Part shown: in pieces, positions 45,740 to 53,448 of the stretch
Layout of the letters: every line of letters starts with the position of its first letter
How positions within the stretch are numbered: position 1 is the stretch's first letter
Origin: Mycobacterium saskatchewanense
GTDB taxonomy: Bacteria > Actinomycetota > Actinomycetes > Mycobacteriales > Mycobacteriaceae
Length of the DNA: 64,000 bases
Direction: 5' to 3'
Assembly (NCBI RefSeq): GCF_010729105.1
Contig: NZ_AP022573.1
Location: forward strand, 3,472,001 to 3,536,000
Made by a program: the position numbers and the translations under genes
The notes under the pieces: model-generated
The model's input: the letters and a program-made list of their open reading frames with translations, nothing else
The model's database searches: none
What the model was told of the DNA's origin: nothing

Positions 45740-47263
45740 CTACTTGTCGGGACCGGCGGTCTTGCGCGGACGATTGCCGATCACGCCTTCGGTCCACTCC
45801 CGCTCCTCGGTGTAGAGCGCCTCGTCCTCCGACTGCACCCGCTTGCCCTTGCCGGCACCCTCTTGGCCCTTGCCGCCGGGGGCCATCGGCGCCATGCCCC
45901 CCATGCCACCACCCATCGCGCCGCCCGCCCCCGGGAGCCCGCGGCCGGCGCCCGCCGCCGCGGCACCTGGCCCGGCTCCGGCGGGTCGCGAGGCCGCTTC
46001 CGTGTCTGCCGACGGCTGTAGCGGCATCGACGGCACCCCGCCGCCACCCCCGACCGACGCTGGCTTGACCCCCGCCCCCGTCGGCAGCGCGCCGGACCGC
46101 TTCAAGTCCTTCAGCGCCTGGTCCAGCTTCGCGCTGTCCGGCGCCGGCGGAGTCGGCGGCACGCCAGCGTTAGGGACGGTCGGGACGGTCGGTGTAGTGG
46201 CCGAGGGAGTGTCCCCGCCGGGGAAGGGGTTGTTCGGGTCGAACGGGTTGTCGGGGTCGTACGGGTTGTCGGGGTCGTACGGATTGTCGGGATTCGAGGG
46301 GTCGTTCGGCTCGATGGGCTTGGGGGCGTCGATCCGCGTGGCCGGTGGAACCCGCTGCGGGGTGACCGGTCTCAGCGGCAACTGGGCGTTGGAGACGTAA
46401 CGGGCCAGCACTTCCTCCGACTGGGCCTGCAGTCGTTCGTACCATTCGATGGCCTGCTGGACGTACCACTGATACTGGCTATTCGTCGAATACCACTTGT
46501 ACCAGTAATCGCATTGCGACACTTCGTAGGTCGTGGGATGCGCACCCTCCACCGCGTGCTGCTCCTGGTATCCGGTCGTTCCGGTGGCCTTCTTGTGTGC
46601 GTCCACGACCGTGTTGGCCTGGCTGGCAACCTGGCTGCACAGTGCGGCCATCGCATATATCCACGTCCGCTGCTGGTCGAAGTTGGTCTCAACGGCGGTT
46701 CTCGCCTCCCCCTCCCAGCTGGTGAAAGGGCGGAACCGGTAGGTCTCGCGCTGAAACGTCCGCTGGAAAGCGTCCCAGTCCCTTGCGAATGCGCGAAACG
46801 CTGTGCCGTGGTCACCGGCTTCGATGTCCTTCGCCGCCTGCCTGACCTCGTAGTAGGGGTATTGGAACGGCGGCGGCGGAGGGGGTGGCGGCGGAAGGTA
46901 ACCACCGAAGTCTTCGTCCGGGTCGCATAGGGCCGACATCTCGTCATTGCCCACCGACGACGGCGCCCCGCCCGATCCGGACATTTCGCTGTTGATGGCC
47001 CCCGCGGAACCCTCGTCGACCTCCTCATAGGCCTTCGCCGCATTCCGCAGGGACTGCGCCAACGTCTTCCATTCGCGTTCGCAGGCTTTGAGATAGAGCC
47101 GCAGGGAGTCCGCATTGAGCGCGAGCTGGGTGGCGGCATCTTTGACGAACGACAGGAGGCATGGCGCCGGCGGGTTGATCGGTGGGATGACCGGAAGCGG
47201 TTGCTCTATTTCGTCGGCGCGCGCCATAAGTTCCTGGTACTCGACGTTCAGTGTCTGCGTCAT
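45740..47263 (-). CDS. espB: ESX-1 substrate EspB (diverged middle region)
   Basis: 507 residues from the ATG at 47263 (AAGGAGA upstream); Rv3881c is ~460. The PE/PPE-like helical domain keeps AKAYEEVDEGSAGAI, the WEG turn (183-185) and FDQQRTWIYAMAALCSQ. Unusual parts are a Pro run (124-132), an aromatic-rich patch at 252-275 (YWYKWYS, YQWYVQQAIEWYERL) and Asn-Pro-Asp hexapeptide repeats at 324-348. The C-terminal end QSEDEALYTEEREWTEGVIG is strongly conserved with M. tuberculosis. Secreted, oligomer-forming ESX-1 effector cleaved by MycP1 in M. tuberculosis. Confidence 0.9.
   Translation of the reverse strand: MTQTLNVEYQELMARADEIEQPLPVIPPINPPAPCLLSFVKDAATQLALNADSLRLYLKACEREWKTLAQSLRNAAKAYEEVDEGSAGAINSEMSGSGGAPSSVGNDEMSALCDPDEDFGGYLPPPPPPPPPFQYPYYEVRQAAKDIEAGDHGTAFRAFARDWDAFQRTFQRETYRFRPFTSWEGEARTAVETNFDQQRTWIYAMAALCSQVASQANTVVDAHKKATGTTGYQEQHAVEGAHPTTYEVSQCDYWYKWYSTNSQYQWYVQQAIEWYERLQAQSEEVLARYVSNAQLPLRPVTPQRVPPATRIDAPKPIEPNDPSNPDNPYDPDNPYDPDNPFDPNNPFPGGDTPSATTPTVPTVPNAGVPPTPPAPDSAKLDQALKDLKRSGALPTGAGVKPASVGGGGGVPSMPLQPSADTEAASRPAGAGPGAAAAGAGRGLPGAGGAMGGGMGGMAPMAPGGKGQEGAGKGKRVQSEDEALYTEEREWTEGVIGNRPRKTAGPDK
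46220..46294 (-). repeat. 18-bp tandem repeat in espB encoding DNPYDP-type hexapeptides
   Basis: Four near-identical 18-bp units encode NPDNPYD-PDNPYD-PDNPFD-PNNPF (residues 324-348 of EspB). The middle units are almost exact DNA copies, so length variation between strains is likely. The stretch lies in the disordered linker before the C-terminal tail. Confidence 0.8.
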
Positions 47264-47455
47264 ATCGGCCGATCTCCTTGTGCTGAGACCATCAGCGTCA
47301 GTCAGTCGTGCTCTGTGCGAAAGAGTCTCGGAGTGGGCGATTGGCGACGGGGAGGTTGCCCGGGAGCAGCAAGAACGACGCAGGCCACCGACCACCCCTC
47401 TCGTCTTGCCGGTCATCCGGGCGGTGCCGTGGCGCCGCAGCCACTACCAAATGCC

Positions 47456-47464
47456 ATCCTAATC
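47456..47464 (-). promoter_or_regulatory. GATTAGGAT element upstream of espB
   Basis: On the minus strand GATTAGGAT occurs 193 bp before the espB start; the same 9-mer occurs upstream of ppe68. TAGGAT could be a -10 element. No matching -35 was recognised. The surrounding 47264-47557 gap (294 bp) shows no gene and should hold the espB promoter. Confidence 0.25.
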
Positions 47465-47557
47465 CCCCGAACGGCACCGACGCGCAGCAGTTTTCGGCTG
47501 CCTTTCCCCGCCCCGGGCGGGAGTCCGCGGGGCGAACGGTTTGCAAACACCAGGTGG

Positions 47558-48268
47558 TCAATCGTCGGAGCGAAAGAAGACGCCGTCGGCCTGCAACACC
47601 CGGCCGTCGCGGATGTCGAGGAAGAACGGCGCGTACGCGCTCAAGGCGAAGCCGAGGGAGTACGCGAGGTCGAGCGCCTCTTGGATGAGCATGCCGCCGT
47701 CGTACAGCGGGACAAGGGACAGCTCGAGTTGCATCCCCACGCACCGTCTCAGCGTGGCTCCCCCGCCGGCGATCACCTGCTTTTCAAATCCCTGCACGTC
47801 GACCTTGAGGAAAGCCACGTCGCCGGGCCGGAGGATCTCCGGAGTCACCGAATCGAGTTGACGGATCGGCACGTCTTCGGTTCCGACGTAGTTGCCCTGT
47901 GGGTAGGCGTCCTGGTGGGTCCTCAGCATCGGCAATGCCGAACTGCTTATGCCGGCGTTGCCTGCGACGTTCATCGCGATTGTTCCGTCATGTTCGCCCA
48001 CGGCACACCGCCGGCATTCCCAGAGCGCGTCTTCGACCACCGAGCGCTCCAAGAGGGCAAATGGCGCCGACACCGGTTCGAAAGAGACGATACGGCCGTG
48101 GAAGCCGGCCTCACGGAGGCTCGCGGCGTATTGACCCGAGTTGGCACCGACATCCAACACGACATCCACCCGACGGGATTTCAATTCGTTGGCAAGGCGA
48201 CGCTTCCAGTCCGATTCCGTAAAGTAGCGCCGCACTTCGATGTTCGGACCATTCGCGATCCAATACAC
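47558..48268 (-). CDS. FkbM-family methyltransferase
   Basis: 236 residues from a GTG at 48268. SAM-binding motif I is intact (VLDVGANSGQYA, 37-48), followed by VSFEPVSAPFALLE, the FkbM core VPIRQLDSVTPE, FLKVDVQGFEKQVIAG and the C-terminal LYDGGMLIQEAL. FkbM-type enzymes O-methylate sugars or glycolipids and are common in glycan loci. It is the minus-strand gene upstream of espB, divergent from the GT-A-like gene (66 bp between starts). No strong ribosome-binding site was seen, so a start slightly downstream is possible. Confidence 0.87.
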   Translation of the reverse strand: MYWIANGPNIEVRRYFTESDWKRRLANELKSRRVDVVLDVGANSGQYAASLREAGFHGRIVSFEPVSAPFALLERSVVEDALWECRRCAVGEHDGTIAMNVAGNAGISSSALPMLRTHQDAYPQGNYVGTEDVPIRQLDSVTPEILRPGDVAFLKVDVQGFEKQVIAGGGATLRRCVGMQLELSLVPLYDGGMLIQEALDLAYSLGFALSAYAPFFLDIRDGRVLQADGVFFRSDD

Positions 48269-48334
48269 CGCAGAACGCTAACACGTGGCGGTGCGTGTGC
48301 GGGCCGCCGGAAGGTCGTTAAGCTGGCCAGGACC

Positions 48335-49111
48335 ATGCGGCTCGCCATTCATCTTCAGACCCATTCCGACATCAGCGTGCACGGCGCGCATCGATACGTC
48401 GGCGCGCCCAAAAGCGAGATCACGCTGCGTTGTGCGCAGTCACTCGTCACGTCGATCAACCAGGCGGATGGCGACGTCATCTTGCGAGTCTTCGACGATC
48501 ACTCGTCGCCCGAAGTCGTTGCGATGCTCGGCGAGATCCTCGCGGGGTGCAGGCACCCGGTCGAATTCGCCGCCCTCCGCGACCGCGGCTACAACGCGTC
48601 CTGCCTGGCCTCGTTTTCCAGGGCGTGCGACGACGCTCGCGACCTGATTTATTTCGTCGAGGACGACTACCTGCACGCCCCGGCGGCGATACCGGAAATG
48701 CTCGCGACGCACGCCTTGTTCAAGGCGAGGCTCGGCGGCCGGGAAGTGGCCCTCCATCCGTACGATGATCCGAAGAATTATTGGAGCCCAATTTTCAGCC
48801 GAGAACCGTGCCGCGTGCTCTGCGGCGCCGGAAGGCATTGGCGGACGAATACGCACACCACCAACACGTGCTGGGTAGAGCTGGCAACCCTGCGTCGGAA
48901 CTGGGAGCTTTTCGAGCGCCTCGCGCGTTACTCGAGCACGCCCTACGGCGTAGAGCACCACATTTTCGAGGCGACGACCATCAACAGGATTTGGCGGGAG
49001 CAGATTTCGCTGTTCACACCGATTCCGTCGCTGGCGCTGCATCTCCAGTACGAAGAGCACCGCGACCCTTACCTCGACTGGGGGCAATGGTGGGAGTCAG
49101 CGGCGTATTGA
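48335..49111 (+). CDS. Glycosyltransferase-like protein (GT-A type)
   Basis: 258 residues from the ATG at 48335. It opens MRLAIHLQTHSDISVHGAHR and has nucleotide-sugar-binding pieces typical of GT-A enzymes: a strand ending VILRVFDDHSSPE, and YFVEDDYLHAP, where the Glu-Asp-Asp group would bind metal. An acceptor-side half ends with HLQYEEHRDPYLDWGQWW. No membrane helix. The only plus-strand gene of the island. Its stop is 9 bp from the stop of the convergent DUF4254 gene. The sugar and acceptor are unknown. Confidence 0.75.
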   Translation: MRLAIHLQTHSDISVHGAHRYVGAPKSEITLRCAQSLVTSINQADGDVILRVFDDHSSPEVVAMLGEILAGCRHPVEFAALRDRGYNASCLASFSRACDDARDLIYFVEDDYLHAPAAIPEMLATHALFKARLGGREVALHPYDDPKNYWSPIFSREPCRVLCGAGRHWRTNTHTTNTCWVELATLRRNWELFERLARYSSTPYGVEHHIFEATTINRIWREQISLFTPIPSLALHLQYEEHRDPYLDWGQWWESAAY

Positions 49112-49120
49112 TGGCGGGGG

Positions 49121-50161
49121 TCAGGTGTCGCGGGTCTCGAACAGCGCACAGTGACCGCGCTGCCCGACGGCCTTGAATTGCCGATACACCTTGATCCGGA
49201 CACCACCGGCCTCCAGGTCGGTGAGCATGCGCTGGAGTCCCCGGTAGAGGTCGTCGTACTGCTCCCCCAGCACCGCGAGGTGTGCGCCGGGATCCTGCGC
49301 GCGGTTCGTGTGCAGGAGCCGAAGGGTGAGTATCGAGAGCCGATCGACGATGGTGCCGGGTGTCTCGGTATGCAGCGGCGCACCGGCGTTTGAGGTCACG
49401 CGTTCGAGCACCGTGCTGTCGATGTCCTCGACGGCCGCATTGCGTTCGGCGTTGAGGTGGTCGATGCGACGTTTTCTACGAGCCACCTCGCCGTCGGCGA
49501 CGCCGGGGCGGCGAACGGCGTCCTCGTGATGCCACAGCCCGAAGTTCAGCGCGTGCAGGTCCAGAGCCTTCGCCGCGATGCCGTCGCTCGCCGGGGAGGT
49601 GACGGGTTCCTTACAGTGCCATGACAGTGCGGTGTCGTAGAAGTGGCGGATAGCCCACAACAGCTCACCGCCTGCCGATTCTCCAGATACGTCGGCCGCC
49701 ACGCCGTTCCGGAGCGGTCGCCTCGCGGGTCGCCGCCCGCAGTCTGGCTCCAACCGGTCACAAAACTCGGCATACGTGCTGGCCAAATGCTCGAAGTAAT
49801 CGCGCGGGGCCAGGTCGGATCGCGGAGCGAAGACGATATCGATGGCCCGCGGCGAGGAAGAATCGAAGCACCGGTCACCCTCGCGAACCTCGACCTGCAC
49901 GCGCGAACGCCCGACCGCGGCCGAATTCGCGGCGGCCGCAAGGCGTTGCAGCGAGGCAGCAGGCATCACGCGTTCGCTGTCGTCGCTGGGCACGATGCCG
50001 ACGTGCCGCAGCTCTAGCCCCGAAGCGCCGGCGGCCGGATGCCCCTCGCAGCCGCGGTACGTGCGGAACCCGAGCATTTCGAAGCGCCGTGCAACCAGTC
50101 GCACGCCTGGCTCGAGATGCGAGTGGCTGCCGAGGTTGCGCCGGTGGGAGTCGTTGTTCAT
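49121..50161 (-). CDS. DUF4254 protein with an extra N-terminal domain
   Basis: 346 residues from an ATG at 50161 that overlaps the stop of the upstream GT9 gene (ATGA). The C-terminal half (~165-346) is DUF4254: ALDLHALNFGLWHHEDAVRR, KRRIDHLNAERNAAVEDID and TETPGTIVDRLSILTLRLLH. This family is usually encoded beside heptosyltransferase-like (GT9) genes in surface-polysaccharide clusters; its role is unknown. The N-terminal ~150 residues form a separate unassigned domain with FRTYRGCEGHP (32-42) and LRHVGIVPSDD. The fusion is notable. Confidence 0.8.
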   Translation of the reverse strand: MNNDSHRRNLGSHSHLEPGVRLVARRFEMLGFRTYRGCEGHPAAGASGLELRHVGIVPSDDSERVMPAASLQRLAAAANSAAVGRSRVQVEVREGDRCFDSSSPRAIDIVFAPRSDLAPRDYFEHLASTYAEFCDRLEPDCGRRPARRPLRNGVAADVSGESAGGELLWAIRHFYDTALSWHCKEPVTSPASDGIAAKALDLHALNFGLWHHEDAVRRPGVADGEVARRKRRIDHLNAERNAAVEDIDSTVLERVTSNAGAPLHTETPGTIVDRLSILTLRLLHTNRAQDPGAHLAVLGEQYDDLYRGLQRMLTDLEAGGVRIKVYRQFKAVGQRGHCALFETRDT

Positions 50162-51219
50162 ATGGTCGATTCGGCGAGACATTCCACGGCACTCAACACC
50201 TCGTCCACCGTGATATCGGCCATGGCGCTCCTGGCGACATGCTGGTGCGGCGCGAATCTGAAACCCCACGTCGCCGGCGCCGTCGGACCGAACAATCCGA
50301 CGCCGGGCACTCGCGCCAGGTCGGCGGCGTGGAGCATGCAGGAGTCGATCCCCACGAAAAGGTCTGCGCGGGCGACCATTCCCATCGCGAGGTCGAGCGG
50401 CACGCCCAGGTACGGGAACACCCGATCGCGCTCCCGCCCCACGTTCAGCTCCTCCTGTCCCATTCCGACGACCCAGGCCACGTAGTCGTGATGCCGGGCC
50501 AGAAACCTGTCCAACAGGTCGATGAACCTGGTGACCGGCCACCGCTTCTTGATCCAATTCGTATCGGCGTGCACGACGAGAACCTTGGTCCCCGCGGGCA
50601 CGGCGGCGCGGACCGCGCGGGCCTCTCCCTCCGCAGCCGCCGGGACGGGCACGGGCTGGGCGTAGGTCTCGATCCGTGCCGACGGCTCGAACAGTCGCGC
50701 CAGCTTGAAGGTCAGGTCGGCCGCATGGGGCAGATCCCTCGGGACGACGATGTCGTAGGCGTCACCGGTTGGGAAGCCGATGCTCGTCGCGGGCGCCAGG
50801 CGCTGCCGTAGACCGCCGCCGAACACGTTCGACGGCACCTCCCACGGCACGACGTTGATGAACACGTCGATGGGGCCGATCTCCGCCGCCAACGTGTCGT
50901 AATCGAGCCGCCGGTTCGAGGGTGGTCCCAGTGCCGCGCCCCCCGGAGGCGCTCCCGTGACGTCGATGAGGCGCGAACTCACCTCGCGGAAGCATAGGTC
51001 GAAGGCCACCCTGGGGCAGATCAGCGTGAGCGGGGCGGTGAACAGCTCGGCGAGCGCTCGCAGGGTCGGCAGCGCCAGGACCGAATCCCCGATCAGCGTG
51101 GAGAAATACACCGCCGGCCTGTCGGCCTGCAGCAGACTGTGCAACGCGCCGGACTCAACGCATTCCGAATGCCCGTGCCGCAGCACCGTGATCCCGCTCA
51201 GACCCGCGTGACTAGGCAT
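50158..51219 (-). CDS. Glycosyltransferase family 9, copy 1
   Basis: 353 residues. GT9 (ADP-heptose:LPS heptosyltransferase) fold in two Rossmann halves: YFSTLIGDSVLALPTLRALA near the N terminus, VLVVHADTNWIKKRWP in the middle, and the donor-binding block FVGIDSCMLHAADLARVPGV with GLFGPTAPATWGFRF. Mycobacteria make no LPS, so the donor need not be heptose. Overlaps copy 2 upstream by 8 bp and the DUF4254 gene downstream by 4 bp; co-translation is likely. Confidence 0.87.
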   Translation of the reverse strand: MPSHAGLSGITVLRHGHSECVESGALHSLLQADRPAVYFSTLIGDSVLALPTLRALAELFTAPLTLICPRVAFDLCFREVSSRLIDVTGAPPGGAALGPPSNRRLDYDTLAAEIGPIDVFINVVPWEVPSNVFGGGLRQRLAPATSIGFPTGDAYDIVVPRDLPHAADLTFKLARLFEPSARIETYAQPVPVPAAAEGEARAVRAAVPAGTKVLVVHADTNWIKKRWPVTRFIDLLDRFLARHHDYVAWVVGMGQEELNVGRERDRVFPYLGVPLDLAMGMVARADLFVGIDSCMLHAADLARVPGVGLFGPTAPATWGFRFAPHQHVARSAMADITVDEVLSAVECLAESTI

Positions 51220-52207
51220 GCAGTTCGACGAGCTCCTCCATTGCGCTGAGCACCTGTTCCACGCTGATGTCGGCCATGGTGCTCATGTCGACGTGCCGGT
51301 GCGGCGCGAACCTGAAACCCCACGTCGCAGCGCGCGTCGGCCCGAACAGCCCGACGCCGGGAACCCGCGCCAGGTCGGCGGCATGGAGCATGCAGGAGTC
51401 GATCCCCACGAAGAGGTCAGCGTGGGCGACGAGGCTCATGGCGAGGTCGAGCGGTAGCCCCAGGTAGGGGAATACGCGGTCACCCTCGCGGCCGGCGTTG
51501 AGCTCCTCGTGTCCCATCCCGACGACCCACACCACATAGTCGGGATGGCTCGCCAGGAACCTGTCCAGCAAGGCGATGAACCGGGTTGCCGGCCAACGTT
51601 TCTCGGTCCAGTCGGTGTCGGCGTGCACTACGAGCACCTTGGACCCGGGGGTGACGGCCGCGCGGATCGCCCGCGCCTGCTCCCGCACGAGGGCCGGGAT
51701 GGGCACCGGCTGGGCATAGTCTTCGATCCGGACCGACGGATCGAATGCCAGCGGCAGCTTGAACATCAAGTCGGCCCAGTGGCAGTCCATCTGGGCGACC
51801 ACGACGTCGTAGCGGTAGTCGGTCGGGAAGCCGATACTCGTCGTCGGTGCGAGGCGGTGCACGAGGGGGCGGACCACCGTGCTCGACAATGCGCTCCACG
51901 GCAGGGTATCGATGAACACATCGACGGCGCCGATTTCCGTCGCCAGGGTGTCGTAATCGGCGGGCCGATGTGGCCCCGAGCCGGGCCGCGGGTGCGGTCC
52001 CGTCAACGGCAATCCCGTGGTATCGACGAAGCGACCGCTCACCTCGCGGAAACAGAGGTCGAAGGCGACCTTCGAGCAGATCAGCGTGATTGGGGCGGTG
52101 AACATTTCGCCCAGTGCCCGCACCGCGGGCAACGTCAGCACGGCGTCCCCGATGTTGGACACGAAACATACCGCGGGGTGCTGGGCCCGCAGCCGATCGC
52201 TCAGCAC
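51212..52207 (-). CDS. Glycosyltransferase family 9, copy 2
   Basis: 331 residues from a GTG at 52207 that overlaps the sulfotransferase stop. It is a close paralogue of copy 1: SNIGDAVLTLPAVRALGEMF, VLVVHADTDWTEKRWP and FVGIDSCMLHAADLARVPGV are nearly shared, as is the C-terminal MADISVEQVLSAMEELVE. The middle (~65-150) differs more, as expected if the two enzymes use different acceptors. No signal peptide; cytosolic. Together the pair suggests two consecutive or alternative sugar additions. Confidence 0.87.
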   Translation of the reverse strand: MLSDRLRAQHPAVCFVSNIGDAVLTLPAVRALGEMFTAPITLICSKVAFDLCFREVSGRFVDTTGLPLTGPHPRPGSGPHRPADYDTLATEIGAVDVFIDTLPWSALSSTVVRPLVHRLAPTTSIGFPTDYRYDVVVAQMDCHWADLMFKLPLAFDPSVRIEDYAQPVPIPALVREQARAIRAAVTPGSKVLVVHADTDWTEKRWPATRFIALLDRFLASHPDYVVWVVGMGHEELNAGREGDRVFPYLGLPLDLAMSLVAHADLFVGIDSCMLHAADLARVPGVGLFGPTRAATWGFRFAPHRHVDMSTMADISVEQVLSAMEELVELHA

Positions 52208-52998
52208 GATGCGCTGCCGTAGCCGAAGCGCCGGGCGAGAGCATCCACCCGGGCCCACACCGGATCGTCGGCGTCGATCCGGTCCCGGACGCGCGGTGCC
52301 AGGCACAGGGGCGAAAGATTGCCGAGTTTCCACGGCAGGGGCGCACCGTCCCGGAAGAACTGGTGGTCGGCGGCCGTCTCCGGCACCACCGGGTCGACCG
52401 GGCCGGGGCCGGCTGAAAAGCTCAGGCCCCAGCGGCCCAGGGCGGCGTCGAGCGTCGCCTCCGGCCGGGCCACGAACGCCTCGTAGCGCAGGACGGCGAC
52501 GTCGGGCACCACGGCCTCGAGCGGCTCCAGGTGCCGCTCCACCAGCGCCAGCGCTTCGGCCACAGTGTCCTTGATCCAGAAGTCCAGCGGGGTGCGCGCG
52601 AGCGAGCCCCGGTGTGCCAGACAGGAGTTCACGACCTCGCGCGGATCGCGCAGGACGAACAGCACCGCGGCGCCGGGAAAGCTGTGCCGCAGTGCGCCCA
52701 GCTGAGTCGCGTACCTCGGGTTCTTCTCGCCCCAGACGGTGCAGGGACGGGCGAGCTCGCTCATCGTCGCCCGCAGGGCGAGGGCCGGGTCGGCCGTTTC
52801 CACAGCACGGCGATGGTAGGACTCGTAGACCCCGCGCTCGATGAGGAAGGGCTGCAACGTGCTCATCACCCGCCCGCCGGAACGGACCACCTGGATCAGA
52901 TCGATCTCGTCGAACACCTCGATGTCGTGGTGGCGATTGAGATATTGGGTGACGATCGTCATCCCCGATCTCGGCGATCCTGTGACGAAAAGCTGCAC
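52201..52998 (-). CDS. PAPS-dependent sulfotransferase
   Basis: 265 residues from a GTG at 52998. The 5'-phosphosulfate loop is TGSPRSGMT (6-14), the 3'-phosphate-binding segment is RDPREVVNS (117-125), and GEKNPRYATQLGALRHSF lies between. This is the standard layout of bacterial sulfotransferases that transfer sulfate from PAPS to a carbohydrate or lipid. First gene of the overlapping set sulfotransferase-GT9-GT9-DUF4254, starting 53 bp after espL on the same strand. Sulfated surface glycolipids are known in mycobacteria (Stf0/Stf2-type), but the acceptor here is unknown. Confidence 0.88.
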   Translation of the reverse strand: MQLFVTGSPRSGMTIVTQYLNRHHDIEVFDEIDLIQVVRSGGRVMSTLQPFLIERGVYESYHRRAVETADPALALRATMSELARPCTVWGEKNPRYATQLGALRHSFPGAAVLFVLRDPREVVNSCLAHRGSLARTPLDFWIKDTVAEALALVERHLEPLEAVVPDVAVLRYEAFVARPEATLDAALGRWGLSFSAGPGPVDPVVPETAADHQFFRDGAPLPWKLGNLSPLCLAPRVRDRIDADDPVWARVDALARRFGYGSASC

Positions 52999-53051
52999 GG
53001 CCCGACCGTATCCGCCCTGCTGCCGGCAGCGCCGCGCGCCGACGGCCTCGC

Positions 53052-53402
53052 TCAGGCCAGACCAACCGATCGCTGGAGCGATCCGGTGATTTCGGTCAGC
53101 GACGCGAGGAGCTGCGCCTGCTGGGCCTGGATGGCTTCCGTGGCGTCGGCCTGCGCCCTGAGCAACGCCTCGTTGATCCGCTCTTCCACGGTCGCGGCGC
53201 CGAGGCGCAGCAGGCCGTCTTCGATCTGCAGGTCGCTGAGGCACCGGTGCCCGTTGATGGTCACTTCGACGGTCTCGGTTTCGTCTGTCGCCGTGAAGGA
53301 TTCGCTGTTGGTTCGGTTTATCTGGTCCTCGAGGGCCTTGGTGAACCGCTCGAACTCCGCCAACGTCGCAGCCGCTTCCGGGTGCGTTTCCTTGCTGCTC
53401 AT
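53052..53402 (-). CDS. espL: ESX-1 secretion-associated protein EspL (YbaB-like), relocated
   Basis: 116 residues from the ATG at 53402 (AAGGA five bases upstream). It matches Rv3880c/EspL: FTATDETETVEVTINGH, LSDLQIEDGLLRLGAATVEE and a helical C terminus. YbaB-fold protein; in M. tuberculosis and M. marinum EspL supports stability or secretion of ESX-1 substrates including EspE/F or EspB. In those species it lies between espB and espK; here it follows eccE1 (46 bp) and precedes the sulfotransferase. Confidence 0.88.
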   Translation of the reverse strand: MSSKETHPEAAATLAEFERFTKALEDQINRTNSESFTATDETETVEVTINGHRCLSDLQIEDGLLRLGAATVEERINEALLRAQADATEAIQAQQAQLLASLTEITGSLQRSVGLA

Positions 53403-53448
53403 CAAGATCCTTCAGGTCGCGGGAAATAAGCGCCGGGCTGTCTCGAGT

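Noticed and set aside
47201-48334. Plus-strand frame running into the GT-A-like gene from 47201
   Set aside because: The upstream part is antisense to the FkbM gene and the espB leader; the protein-like sequence begins at 48335.
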